Assembly: GCA_023055505.1 (NCBI GenBank)
Contig: JALIRH010000023.1
Location: 11,838,271 to 11,902,270, forward strand
Direction of reading: 5' to 3'
Origin: Callipepla californica brunnescens
Lineage: Eukaryota > Chordata > Aves > Galliformes > Odontophoridae
Length of the DNA: 64,000 nt
Numbering within the stretch: position 1 is the stretch's first letter; each line of letters starts with the position of its first letter. Both the position numbers and the translations under genes were made by a program. Below the pieces are notes generated by a model. It was not told the DNA's origin. It did no database searches and saw nothing but the letters and a program-made list of their open reading frames with translations. Of the stretch, positions 1 through 12,900 are shown in pieces.

Positions 1-785
1 GGTCCAGACTGCTGACCTAGCCAAAAGTTGCATGGTCTCTTTGGATTTGTCCCCTTCTTCACTCATCACCCGCAGCAATCAACTGAAGAGGCATTAAAGA
101 GGTAGAGAATAGTACCATTTTACTGCAGGTAAAGAGAGAGCTGTCCTCAGGTCTTCTAACAGTGCAGCATTCTTTTCTGTAGAGCTAAAATGAGTGAGTT
201 CAATAGCCTTGAGGTAGTTCACAACCCAAAAGCTATTTGACTGATATACTCAAAGCATGTATATACACGCACATTGTGCATTACTACAAAGAGCTGCCGT
301 TCAAGAAAATACTGAATGTTTATGTTGGGAAGTTATCCCATTGGGAACAGAAATGAAAATCTGACAGCGTGGTATGTGTGCATACTCACAGTCCAAGTAT
401 CACTCATATTCCAAATATATTCTGAGTAAGGGAGCAGGGATGAAAACAGATGTTTGAATGTCTTTGTGCATTATGTCCTGAAGGAGGAATCTTCTTTTTA
501 TGTCTGTAATGTATTTATATTTTATAGGGACTGTCAGGAAGGTTTTTCTTTTTTTCCTTCAGCAAAAATACAAGTAAATAGCATCCACTCGTGGTATAAA
601 ATGATGTCATTGTGACTTTTGATGTCAGTGTGACTTTTCATCATATGCCTATTACACCATTATATATTCTTGTCTTCTGTAATTCAAAGAAAGATGAAAC
701 AGTATACTTTGTCATACTTACTTCTTTTATTCTATGTTTCTTATACCCTGCTGTTCTTAAGAGATCATATACATTTGTCTTTTAG
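1..785 (+). other. MAMDC2: MAMDC2 intron (partial, 5' side of window)
   Basis: Non-coding sequence that ends at a TTTTAG acceptor directly before the first recognised MAMDC2 exon. It is AT-rich, and I see no exon, RNA gene or recognisable repeat in it. It is inferred to be intron because the following exon starts inside a codon. Confidence 0.7.
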
Positions 786-932
786 GAATTCTCTTCAATC
801 CTGCTGACGCAGGCTGCAATTTTGAGGAAGACCTGTGTAATTTTTACCAGGACCACAAGGATGTCCCAGGATGGAGCAGAGTGAAAGTGAAGCGCAATGT
901 GTATAGGGCAGGAGATCATACTACTGGGTTTG
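786..932 (+). CDS. MAMDC2: MAMDC2 exon: first part of MAM domain 3
   Basis: The acceptor TTTTAG precedes 786 and the donor GTAAGA follows 932. The exon begins with the last two bases of a codon and ends with one base (phase 1). It reads [20 protein letters not shown], then [20 protein letters not shown]. The Cys-x6-Cys start and the GDHTTG turn are MAM hallmarks. The N-terminus of the preceding MAM domain is not in the window. Confidence 0.93.
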
Positions 933-3900
933 GTAAGAACTCCTTTTCACTGGAAGAGTCAAACGGGATATGAAAGTCAATGAGTTGTTTAAATTGTCAC
1001 ATCTCAATAATGTCATTGGCATGCTGGTTAGCTTAACTTGCTGTAAATGCTTGCCATGAAAAATCAGTGCATGCCACATCACTCTTAACCAGGACTCTGG
1101 CTGTGCCCGGGCTTGCATGTGAAGTGGGAATGCCACTGGTCAAAAGGTCATGCAGGCCATAAGTCACATAAACATCACTGAGCTGCACTGAGCTGCCGAC
1201 GCTATGACTCCACAAAAACATGCAGGCAAATATGATAGTGGCTCAATGCATTGATTGTAACAAAGAGGAGAGCTGGGCTCTCAGTTCTTCCGGGCACAGG
1301 ACGGTTGGTGTCTCTAAGGGAAAAATTTGAAACCACATATTGAAAAGCCTGCTGCTAAGTTCTGAAAACGTCTTCTGCCACTTGATGTAGTGCTCTTCAT
1401 ACATGCCCTTATATAGTGCATTTGTGGTTATTAATCTGTAGGATGAAACCTCACCTGTTTCATGACATGCTCTTTGTCCCATCTTTTATTCCTTTTTCTC
1501 AGAGGAGAGCATTTGAAATACTTGGACTTCCAGCAAGAGAATATTTCCATGTATGTTTGAAGAGTGCTAATTTCTAGTAACATACTCATGTACCAGTTTA
1601 GTCTGAAATAGCAAGTGTGTTTTTAGGAAAAAAAAATGTTATTTCCTTTCAGTGTCTGTCTCCTGCCAGTAGAAACTTTCTGCAACTAAAATTTTTTTTC
1701 AGTAACTGAAAGTGCCTTAATAGCAAATAAGCTGTGCTAGTTGTTTGTTATATGAGAAATACTCATGAGTTGCACTGTCTTGCAGGTTATTACTTGCTGG
1801 CAAACACAAAGTTTACATCACAGCCTGGGTACATTGGACGTCTGTATGGCCCAACCCTTCCAGGAAACTTGCAGTTTTGTCTGCGTTTTTATTACGCTTT
1901 GTATGGTTTTTTCAAAATGAGTGGCACCCTTGCTGTTTATATTTTTGAAGAGAATCATGTGGTTCAAGAGAAAATCTGGTCTGTCTTGGACTCTCCAAAG
2001 GGTGTTTGGACTCAAGCTGAAATCTCTTTCAAAAAACCTATGCCTTGCAAGGTAAGAGCCAGCTCTTCATATCTGCAGCATTGTAGATGGAGTTTTTCCA
2101 TGCCTTTTCTTTTCAGGGATCTCTCTTATCCAAGGAGTAAACCTGAGTGAGCCATGTCTGCAGCATGTAATAAAGTTCCTTAGGCAGTGTGGTGGAGGAA
2201 TTTTCTTTGCAGACTTGCTTCTGCTAGCCCTGACCAGTAAAGGGGCTCTGCAGCAGGGGCAGGGCAGTGCCTCGGTGTCCTGAAGGGCAGTCATAGTATT
2301 CACAGATACTTCACTGGGGAACTGTAGTATCTTGGTTTCTAAGTGAGCTTTATGTTCATGCATTTTTGTTTATTTGTTTCGTATGTTATTCCAACTGAAT
2401 TACAGACTGTAATAAAAAATTCAGTGCTACTCAAAGTTCTGGTCAGAATGGGAAGTGGATCCTACTTTTATAAATGAGCAACTGGGTTAAAATATGAAAA
2501 TGGAAGTCAGTCTAACTTAGAACAGTAGATGACATCTGGTTGGAGGGGCCATTTTGTTACCTTAGCGAGCAATAATCAGTAATTGGTTAGTAATCATGTA
2601 TTATTTAATATCACGTCCTGAATAAGTGCTCAAGCTGCTAATATTGTCATCTGCACGCTTGTTTCAAAGATTCACTTTTCTCAGGTGCCTCATACAAATT
2701 TGTGTAAGAGCTATTTCTGTAGTTATCCTGATTTCTGTAATGGTTTTTAGCTATCTTTGAGTCATCTGAGGAGAACTAGATGGATCACTCCCTGAGATTG
2801 CGAAGATAAATCCAGCTTTTTCTTCCAGAATGTGATGATACCATGCCACAGACCAATGAAAGTTTTTGCTAGTAACTATTCAAACAAAAGTATTTCTGAA
2901 TTACAAATATCTGAAACATTTCCTCCACTGTAATTTTCGACATGACAGAAGTTATTTAGTGTAACTTTTTTTTTTGAAAAAATTTATGTCTGAAGGTAAA
3001 TGTACTGTCAAAAGAAAATTTAAGAGAAAAGTTGCTTCAGTGTGTTAGAAAGGAAATCTACACTGAAAATTCAAATCATAATTGTTGGATAGTTTTCTCT
3101 AGCTACTTGTTAAATTAAAAATAGATGATATTTGAATTTTCATATTTTTACACATAAAACATAACAGAATGTCTAATGCCCTTTCAAACCATATAGAAAG
3201 AAACAATTTCAGGGTATTGTTACTTCCAAAAAACTTAGTAATAGAAAGGTCACCTTGAAATATTTTCAGAAAAGTGTATTTCTCTCTCTCCCTCTTTTTC
3301 TTTAAAACAAGAAGGAAAAACATGAGAAGATACTGGTTAAAAAGGCAAGTGTATAATATACTTTCGCTATTTACTGTTTCTGTATTTTTCAGTCACTTCT
3401 AAAAAGCTTCAGTGGCTTAAACAGCATAATACGATGTATGAGTAGTGATGACAGCTGAACATGACTTTTAACACATGGTTTATAGTCTTGGAGGTGGCAG
3501 GTGTTTTTAGTGTATGACATTTACAGGGAAAATCTTTTCCAATGTGGATTTATGAAGAACTATTTTTATGTTTTCCTAGAAATTAAAGGATCTAAAATAC
3601 ATGTGAAGAAACTTGCCTGGGGTGGAAAGCTTTTAAACCTTTCTTTGAATTGCAGCTTTAATGTCTGTAGCTACTAGTTTGCCTATATGCAGTAGTAGAT
3701 GGGGAGAGCATTGTGGGAGAGAAGAACGAAGTCAAAAGAATACCCACTCTGCCTCTGAGACCAAAGGTTTGCAGAAGGGAAGAAACACCATGCTCTGCAG
3801 TAGTGGAGTACTTTGGCCTATGGCAAATCTCAAGAACCTGCAATGGGTTCTTTGGGTCTTGTGAGGAGAAAGCCTTCTTTACCACAGAAAGATGATGCAC

Positions 3901-6900
3901 AATGTTTCTGTTAAGGTTTCACTCTTTGGGTATTACAAAAAAGTGAGATTTATGGGGCTTAAGAGAACTCTAGTTTTTGGCATGTCATAATTTGGATACC
4001 TTTTAGCAGAATAACTGCATATTTTGGGGGATGAAGCCTTAGCCTGGTCTGAAGCCTATTACCTTGCTGGGGAGGATCATGGAACAGATCCTCCTGGAAG
4101 CCATGCTAAGCGTATGAAATAGGGTGGTGATATGGAGCAATCAGCATGACTTCAGCAAGGTCAAGTTCTGCCTCATCAACCTTGTGGCTTTTTATGATAG
4201 CGTAAGTGTATCAGTGAACAAGGGAAGAGCCACTGATGTCATCCATTCAGACTTCAGTAAGGCCTTTGACACAGTCCCCCATGATATCCTTCATTCCAAA
4301 TTGGAAAGATATGAAGATACGGATTTGATGAGTGGTTTGTTTGTTGGACAAGGAGAAGGTTGCGTAATTGTGCACAGATGGTAGTGGTCAATGGCTCAAT
4401 GGCTGGGTGGAGATCTGTGACAAGTGGTGTCCCTCAGGCGTCAGTACTGAGACTAGTGCGTTTTAATATTTTTGTCAATTGCATCAACAGTGGAATTGAG
4501 TGCATTCTCATCAAGTTTGCAGATGACACCAAGCCGTGAGGTACAGTTGATGTGACTGAGGGGTAGGATGCCATTCAGAGTGACCAAGATAGAATTGAGG
4601 ATTGGGCCTAGGTGAACTTCATGAGATTCAGCAAAGCCAAATGCAAGGTCTTGCATCTGGGTTGTGGCAACACCCACTATCAGTACAAGATGGGGAGCAA
4701 AAAGATAAGAGCTCAGCCCAGCTAGGGGGTTCTGGTGGATGGCAGACATATTATGAGTCAGCAGTGTGCCTTCACAACCCAGAAAACCAACCTAATACAT
4801 GTATGATGAATGCCTAATGAAATAGCTGACAAGGGATAGTCACTTCCCATTCTCACTGCAGGCCTGTGGTGGCATGCATCAGAGCACAGTTTGCTTGGCT
4901 ACGAGTAGTAGTGTGAACCAGCAACTCGGGATTACACTTCTGGGCCTAGAGAGAAATGTCACACGAGTCTCGTATCTGCTAAGTGATCTTAACATCTCTT
5001 GTCCTGTGTCCTCCAAACTTCACTCGTGTCTCTTAGTATCTCACATACACATCCGTCCTGTCTGGTAGGCGGCAACCCTTACTCACGTTCCCTGTTTTGT
5101 CTGGTGCCTCAGCCTGTTCCATTTCTTGTTGATATCCTGTCCATGTCCCAATCTCTTTCCCCTGCCTGACCAAGTTCTAATAAATTGTAGTGATTTTTTT
5201 TTTTTTTTTAAATAACAAATTTCAAAGAAAATAGATTTCTGGCATAGAGACCAAATCCTTACACTTTCCATCCTCCTGCTTCAGTGTCAAGTAGTGCCCA
5301 AGCTAAAGAACTTTTGAAATAGGGGCAAAATAATGCCTTTTTTTCCTAGCCTTATTCTTGGAAATGATGGAAGTGTTTTGCCTTAAATCTTCCAAAACAA
5401 CACTGAAGCAAGCACCCAGAATGGAAAATCTGAGCTGAAATCATTGCATCTTGGGATTGTTAGTAACAAGGGAAAATCTTTCCATGGGGTGAGGTGGCAT
5501 TAAAACTAAAATGGAGCTACCACATTTCCTGTGGGAGATGTAGTGGTCAGTGTGACTATCACACTGTTTTCTGAGGTGTATTAAGACTAGACTTGTGTGG
5601 GCACGTGCGGTAGTTTAGCTGGTCAAGTGCTTGGTTACTGTGTGCAACTTGTAGATTGGCTCAGTGACTGTGGAAACAGTAAACAGTCTCCTGGCTGCTC
5701 CTTGATGGCTAGCGAGGTCAGCGAGGTAGCAGTTATGTTGCTTTGGCCAAAGAATTCTGATGGTTGTAAAGCCAGAAAATACTTGAACATGCATATCCTT
5801 CATCTTTCTTCTCCATATGAATATTACACCAAGGCTTTGAAAACAAAGCCTTAAAATCCATCTGATATGCTTTAATTATGGTGTTTTTGTTGTTTTTTTT
5901 TTGTTTTGTTTTGTTTTGCTTACTTTTTGCATCGGGCCAGTAAAATGGCTCAGATTTTCATCTTTTGGTTTGTGTAATGTTTTTTTGCAAGTTCTTTTAG
6001 AATTAGCTAACTGCAGTCTGGCACAGAGTGTTGGCTTGAGTTCTGTGAGCAGGAAGCTTGAAGCTGGCCAACAGACTTGTATTATGCTTTCAAAATACCA
6101 TGTTGAAAAAGTTAGGTGGGTATGATCCAACTGAGCAAGTCATAAGTGTTTATGCATATATTAAATATATGCATACATATGTATGAACATACTGCATATA
6201 CATACGTTATATAAAACTACTGAGAAGACAAGACATTTAAAGTTCTCATTCATTTGTATCTGAGACTCTGTGTTTGAGTTAGTTTACACACCTATAAGTG
6301 TTTTTGTACCCTATAATACCTAGAAAATATATATGAGACAGAAAATCCTCCTAACAGTTGTTAAAATAAATGAAACTTGCCTTACCTTATCTGACTCTGA
6401 AATACGTAGATTCTTTTGATCTGTTTAAATTAACTGAAACTGATTTTCCAGGCTTATACATGGCAAGGAAAGATCACTGCTAACTGAAAGACAAATTCAC
6501 ATGTGCTGTGCACAACGTGGAGATATTTGCATGCACCCTGGAATGTAGATTTGCTTTTTAATATTGCGTGTGTGTGTTTGTGTGGTCATATGCAGCCATA
6601 GAAAGATCTTCCTTTTAAGTAACTAAGAATGAAGTTTGAATGCCTATATTAAAATGAAGTTTTGAGTGCAGGTTGATCTTCTCACATTAGTTCTGTTCAT
6701 TTCTACTAGATTTGATTCAGCTTTCTGGTGCCTTGATTTTATAAAGCAAACATCTCATGTTGTTTATTCATTCAAGCAAATTTTTGTAGCGTTAACACAC
6801 TGCTGTAGAGTTTTGAAGAGTGTAAAAATGAATAATGAATCCTTGAGAAGATAGTTGGCATCAAAATAGTTTATTTGCCCGAAGCTAGTTGTGGCAGTGT

Positions 6901-9900
6901 TTCTTGGACTATTATTCTTTCAGTCTGCTTTTCTTCTCTGTTTATTTGTTCTCATTCTCTTTCCTTGAGTTCATCTGTTTGTTTTCACCCATCCCATAAC
7001 CTATTTTAGTTGCAGTTGTGAGCATGTGAATGAGTATGAATGAGTGCTGCACTTCTATATTTATTTGTTTTAAAGCAGGTGAAAGGAAGGACTTTTAGGG
7101 AATCACTAGACATGGACAACCTTTGCCACAGGATGCTGTGGAGGCGAGGAACACATTTTAAAAGGAATTAGGCAAATTCATGGAAAATAGGCCTTGCAAG
7201 AGACCAGTAAACACAGTGGTACAAGTTTGAATTCCAGCAAATGCTTTATATACCTAGGAGCTGAACATATTATAGCAATGTACAAATATCCTTATGGTTG
7301 ATTTGTTTGTTGTACTGTTTTCACTAAACATTAATTATCATCCACTCTCTGCCTTCCTGAGCCATGATAAGAGGATCTTTGGACCTTTGTTCTCTTTTTT
7401 TAATCTGCAGCAATGCTCATGAAATGAGTAGTATTTTTAATCTGTATTGATGAAATTAATTAATTCTTAGATTTCTCTTTGCTGCTAATAAATGTCTGTC
7501 TTCTGATTGTCCATCAAAGTCATAGGTAAGTGACTAACGCTGGATACCATAAGCACCTAGATTGCTATGGCCAGCTCACCAGTATGAAGGACACAGTTTT
7601 CCAGTTAGGTATAAGATGAAAGACTTTAGTCTTCACTTCCTCTTCTGAAAATCTCTCACTTGTGCCAAATAAAGGAGTTCTTTTCAAGTGCTGTTCTAAC
7701 ACAACTCTTGATCAGTACTTCCATGATAAAATAGACAGTTTATAGAGGCTGGAGTAGGCTGCAGTTTTGCGTCTTGCCCTGCTTGTTCTGCATTCTATTA
7801 TGCCTAAAACAAGATACTTCTTAAAGAGCAGTCACTAGAAAGGCTCTTTTAAGCTGACATTAAGGTCTGTAAAGTGACTGAAAAATGTGAACCCTGCTGT
7901 CTGTAGTGTTTAATATGTAGTAATGGAAATGACACTTGGAAAAAACAATCTAAAACTTCATAAGGTTAGAAAGTATTAGGAATTATTTCACAGGAGCTAA
8001 GCAAGAAGATACACTGAAATAGATATTACACCCTTTGCTATCTGCAGTACTTAACTGACATTTCCATTTCTTTGCTCAGATTTTGTTCTGGGTAACTAGT
8101 ATTGTGATATGACCATGCCACACCATCAGTAAGATTCTTCAGCCTGAAGGTCAGAACCTTTCTTTCCCTCTTAGAAGAAAGAGCCAAGGACCCAGTTTTG
8201 TTGAAAAGGGAATAGAGCCATAGTAGGAGATTACAGGAGATCTCGGAGGGGACTGGGGGACAGTGCAAGATATCAGTGTCCCACATACACTTTGCAGGAA
8301 GTGTTCTCTGCTAGAAAGGAGATAGATGTAGCGTTAACAGCATGTGGCCTTAGCCTCTTCTGTCAGGTGTATGTGGCTCTGTCACTGATTTATTCCTGCA
8401 AACCATTTGCCTTTGGATAGGAAAGATTTTAAAAAATGTTTGTTCAAATGTCAAGCGTATTACCAATGTTATTCCATTATATATGTTGATATTTTCACAG
8501 TCTGTTATTTTTCACATCGAGAAATGATAGATACTGACAGTACTTACACGGCAAGAAACTGAGATTGCAAGACAAGTGACATTTTAAATCAGTTCATTTA
8601 AAATGACACAGGAGGTTGTAGACATTCTAACTTGGTCTTAGTAGCATAGTTTTGCTATTAATAAATGAGTCTGTTTCTCTTCAAGCCAAATAGAAACAAG
8701 CCATTTAAAATCTAGTTTAATCAATCTAGTTAAAAATAATATGGGCTACACTGATAACATTTGTATGAAGCAGCCCTGGGGCAATCGGAATGATGCACTG
8801 ATTCCATCTGCCAGGATTAGTTATGTGCAATACTATAAATATCTGAAGAGTGAGACTCATTGTTTTGTGAAAACATCTTGACTGGTTCTTTGTGTCACGT
8901 CACACTTTTGTTTTGGATGCTCAAATTGTTTTTGGATTTCATAATGCAGAGTTTTATGTCACTCTGTGGAAGCTACAACAGTTAACTCCTCACAAAAACA
9001 GACTCAGTCGACCAAAGCATCATTATAATTGCCTCTCTCCTGGATTTTGGGTTAATCTAAATAAATGTCCAAGTGACAGATTGAGTTTTGTATCTATACA
9101 GATAAACAGTGCGTAGTTTAAGCCTTGGAATGTTCAGCAGGATAAAATCAGGTAAATTAATTTGCTGCAGATGCTCAGCTTGGTTATCAGACACCAGATT
9201 TGGCTGTTGTCCCAGCTTATCTTTTTTAAAATACATATTTTTCAGCTGGTCTGGTTTTCTGATTGAGTAACAGCCATACTCTCTTGGGGTAAACAAGAAG
9301 GGATCTGGGAGCACTGTTTATCCTTTTGTCTTTTTCTTCTCAGCCCAACTCCCTCCAAGCCTTCTTTTATACATCTCCAAATTTTCCCTTTTGTACTGTG
9401 CATGCCCTACTCTTTCTTCTCCTCTGAAAGAAGGTTCATTTCATAATGCATACATTCAGCTCACCTCAACTTGTAGAGATGCAGAGAAGTAAGGACTGAA
9501 ATCCTTTCCATGTAACTCTGTGCGTAAGGCACAGCCTAACAACATGGCATAAAAGAAGTGAAAACTTGCTAATTCTACCAGTTGTTCTCATTTGACATTA
9601 CTCCTTACTGATGTAGTGTAGGATAAATTGTAAGAATTGATCATTGATACTAATTGACTGTGTATGCCAGGAATATTGATTAAGCACTGCAAAATAAACA
9701 GATCAGCCTCCAGAAATGAAGGCAGTGGTTTGGAAGGAAATTAATAGCCTGGCTATGTCTTCCTTCTGGAACGAGAAAAAGACATGAGAGGAAAACATTT
9801 GTTATTTTTTTTTTCAGTAACACAGGCAACAACTGCCTGCATTTGATAATGTTTTTAGTTTAACCTCCAAGATAGCGTGCAAGTCCAGAAAGATTTGTTA

Positions 9901-12900
9901 CATTTTGAAACAGTTAGCATATTGTTCATTTGTCATTTCTTATGAAAAAAGCGTGAGTGGAGCACAAAGATCCCCTTATTCTCTTCTCTGTGGTATGAGA
10001 TAACTTCATAAAAGATTGTTTTTTGGAAGAACAGTCCTAGTAAATATTCTAACATAAAACTTTGAGCAAATGTAAAGCACCATAAGATGCTAATGCCACC
10101 AGGACTATAGAAAGGATTCAGAAATCTGATGTGGGGTGAAAATGAGTGGCTGAGTGAAAACTGAATTGATAGAATTTTGGGATGTGAAATTCATGTACCC
10201 CAAAACAGATATCTAAGACAAGAAAATTAAAAGAAGGGGGAAAAAAAGAGACTTTTAGGATGGAAGAAAAGTGAATAGATCTAGTCTGTGAAGAAAGAAT
10301 TTCCTTCCTCATCTCTCAAAACTACATCAAGAGCATAACAAAATAAGCCAAGTGCACAATGAGCAGTGTTAGTATGTAACACACTGTTGCTAATATTGTA
10401 AATTCTGCATGCCCACACACTGGTTCCTCCTCGCCACCCCTATGCAAGTATAAGGTCTTCTCATGGGAGCATGTCACCCAGTACCATGACAAGGAAGCAA
10501 AGGACTTGTAATGCTAATGCTGTGCATGGTGAAACCAAGCAAGTTTGCACACATCACTGAAGCAGACTGTTGCCTTCTGCAGAGGGTATGTATGCATCCA
10601 GTGGCCTTATGATAAAGCAAGTTATTTTTGCAACGCTTTAAAAATGGAGCTCTTTCTGTAGGGTCCAGTGGGTAATTACATACCTGGTATGGAACAAATT
10701 ATTGCAAGTTAAGAATAAAGAATTTGATACTGCTCCCAGTGATGTCAATAGGAAAACATCAGCTAGAACATGATTCCGCAGTGTGGAAATGTTGTTTCAC
10801 AAATGAGGGCTGACCTCATCCTTTCAAGTGTGGTTTTTTGAAGATGGTTGGGTTTAGGGCCGCAATCTGTCTTTAGTTTATTACAGTGTTCACCAGAATG
10901 CGCTTATTTGCAGTCTGGTGAATGATGTCCACTCGACCTAAGTATTGTATTCCTTGCTCCAGAAGATGCTACCGTGTTTGTTAACAAATTATGCCTGCTT
11001 CTTAAGAGTGACCTTACAAATCAGGTAATTATTTTTGTCATGTTAAACCTTATCACCAGGAGAACAGATCTGCAGGAAAGCATGTAGGATCACTGAACAG
11101 AACAGCTGTGCATGCTGTGCCAGGGCAGTCCACAAGTCCATACAAGTCCATACTTCTAACAGTTTGCAGGATAGATAATGCTCATTACTAGGTTTCATAG
11201 CACTGAATGTAAAATAGTTTTGAAAATTGCTCCGTGCTGGGCAGCATAACTCATACACTTCTGTTTTATAAGTAGATAAGTAAGTAAATATAGATAAGCA
11301 AAGCAGTTTATAAAAGTCCTGTATAATGACTATACTGAAGGTGTTACCAACCCTGCTAATAGAGGATATACCAGGTAATGTGTAAAGTACGATCTTTTTT
11401 CATCAACATGAAACTGCCAGTCACCATTCAACCTTAGGTAAGGTAGCTGAGATGTTTGCAGTTGTTCCAGAATATTGAAATCTCAAAAGGGACATTTATC
11501 TGTCACTAGCACAGCATGTCACCAGTCACTAGCACAGACCTCATCACAAAGGAATTGGTCTGAAAAGCTCCACCCAAATTATGGTCATAACCTCAATGGC
11601 CAGACAGATGGTTTGCAGTACTTAGGCAAAGAAAACTGTTAGCAGTATTTTCACAAAATAAACCTTATTGTGTCTTGTGTAATTTGAACAGCCCTTTGTT
11701 ACCTCTGGGAGAAGTGCAGCTGGGAACCTTACAGTTCTAGTGGTTTCTCTGTGTTTTACTTTGCCATCCTAGGAGTGATTTGTATTTTCCATGGCAGAAT
11801 TAATGTGTGGTCAAATAAAACATCTTGGATACCATTCTTAATCTTCACAAACAACTGATAACTGTGAGTCATATTTAGCATATTCAGCCTTCTACTTTAT
11901 GATATCGTGGTCTTGTATCATTTCTGAAGAATCCCATTTTGTGCAGTAGTTTTGCCTCATTTCCTGGTGTTCTTTGCTTGCAGTTTGCCTGGGACATCCC
12001 TGTTGGCCATCACTTTACATTTCTCTTAGAAATTTGTCTTTCCATGGGTAATACCTCCTGGTTATAAGGACAGGATGGCTGAGGACCTTAAGCTGTTAAT
12101 GCTGTTATGTTGGAGACGTAAAAATAAGAAACAACTTTGTTTATGTATTGCAGGTTGTCTTTGTGAGTTGGTGTAAGAGCTTCTGGGACTGTGGACTTGT
12201 GGCACTGGATGATATATCACTGAGCCTGGGAAGCTGCCAGGCTGCTGGTAAGACCATGTATATTTGTCATCTGACAGCTGCTACTTATCTTCTTTTTAAT
12301 AAGAACGTATATTAAACCATCATTTTCCAGGCCTTTCCTACATCTGGCTTCATTTCACTGTGTTTTTTTTTTGTCATTTGTGTGTTTGTATTTTGGTAGG
12401 AATGGCATGAATCCTATTTTTGGAGTATCATGCATAAAGTGAGGACCGGATTTTGTTAACTCCTAATTAAATTCATTGTACCCAGTGCAGCTGTATATAA
12501 GGGATCACTCCTTCAAGACCATGCCACTTTATAAAAAGCAGTCAAAGTGTCAGGAAAGTAGTTTCCAGTTGCACTGGTAGATCAGAAATGCACACAGAAG
12601 CACAAATTTCAAAACACAGCATTGTACTTTTGGCCCAGAAATACAGTTGTATGAGGCCGAGATACAGTCCCTTTTCTGAGCTGAAGCTATGTAATGAATG
12701 CAGATAAGAGAAGTCCAACTCTCCACCTGTGATGGGAGGAATTCAGTGCTTCTGAGTGAGTCTTTACCTTCTGACATGCACAGGCTACCCCCTCTGAACT
12801 CACTCACACTCCCTTTTCTGGGGCTTTTAGAGGTTTGACAATGCAACCATTGTATCCTAATTTGGAAGTGATTTTGATGAGATGGGCACAATCCATAATC

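Larger units (their letters stand above)
2052..12153 (+). other. MAMDC2: Large MAMDC2 intron (10.1 kb) with CR1 remnants
   Basis: This intron separates the central and last exons of MAM3. It holds a CR1 reverse-transcriptase fossil (4029-4815), a short CR1-like 3' fragment (7090-7220) and, near 4860-5215, an unassigned block of lower AT content that ends in AATAAA and a T-run. The rest, including 7230-12150, is AT-rich sequence in which I recognise no gene. Confidence 0.8.

Noticed and set aside
921..1482. Three minus-strand open frames in the first MAMDC2 intron
   Set aside because: Short, partly overlapping each other and an exon, and without recognisable similarity.
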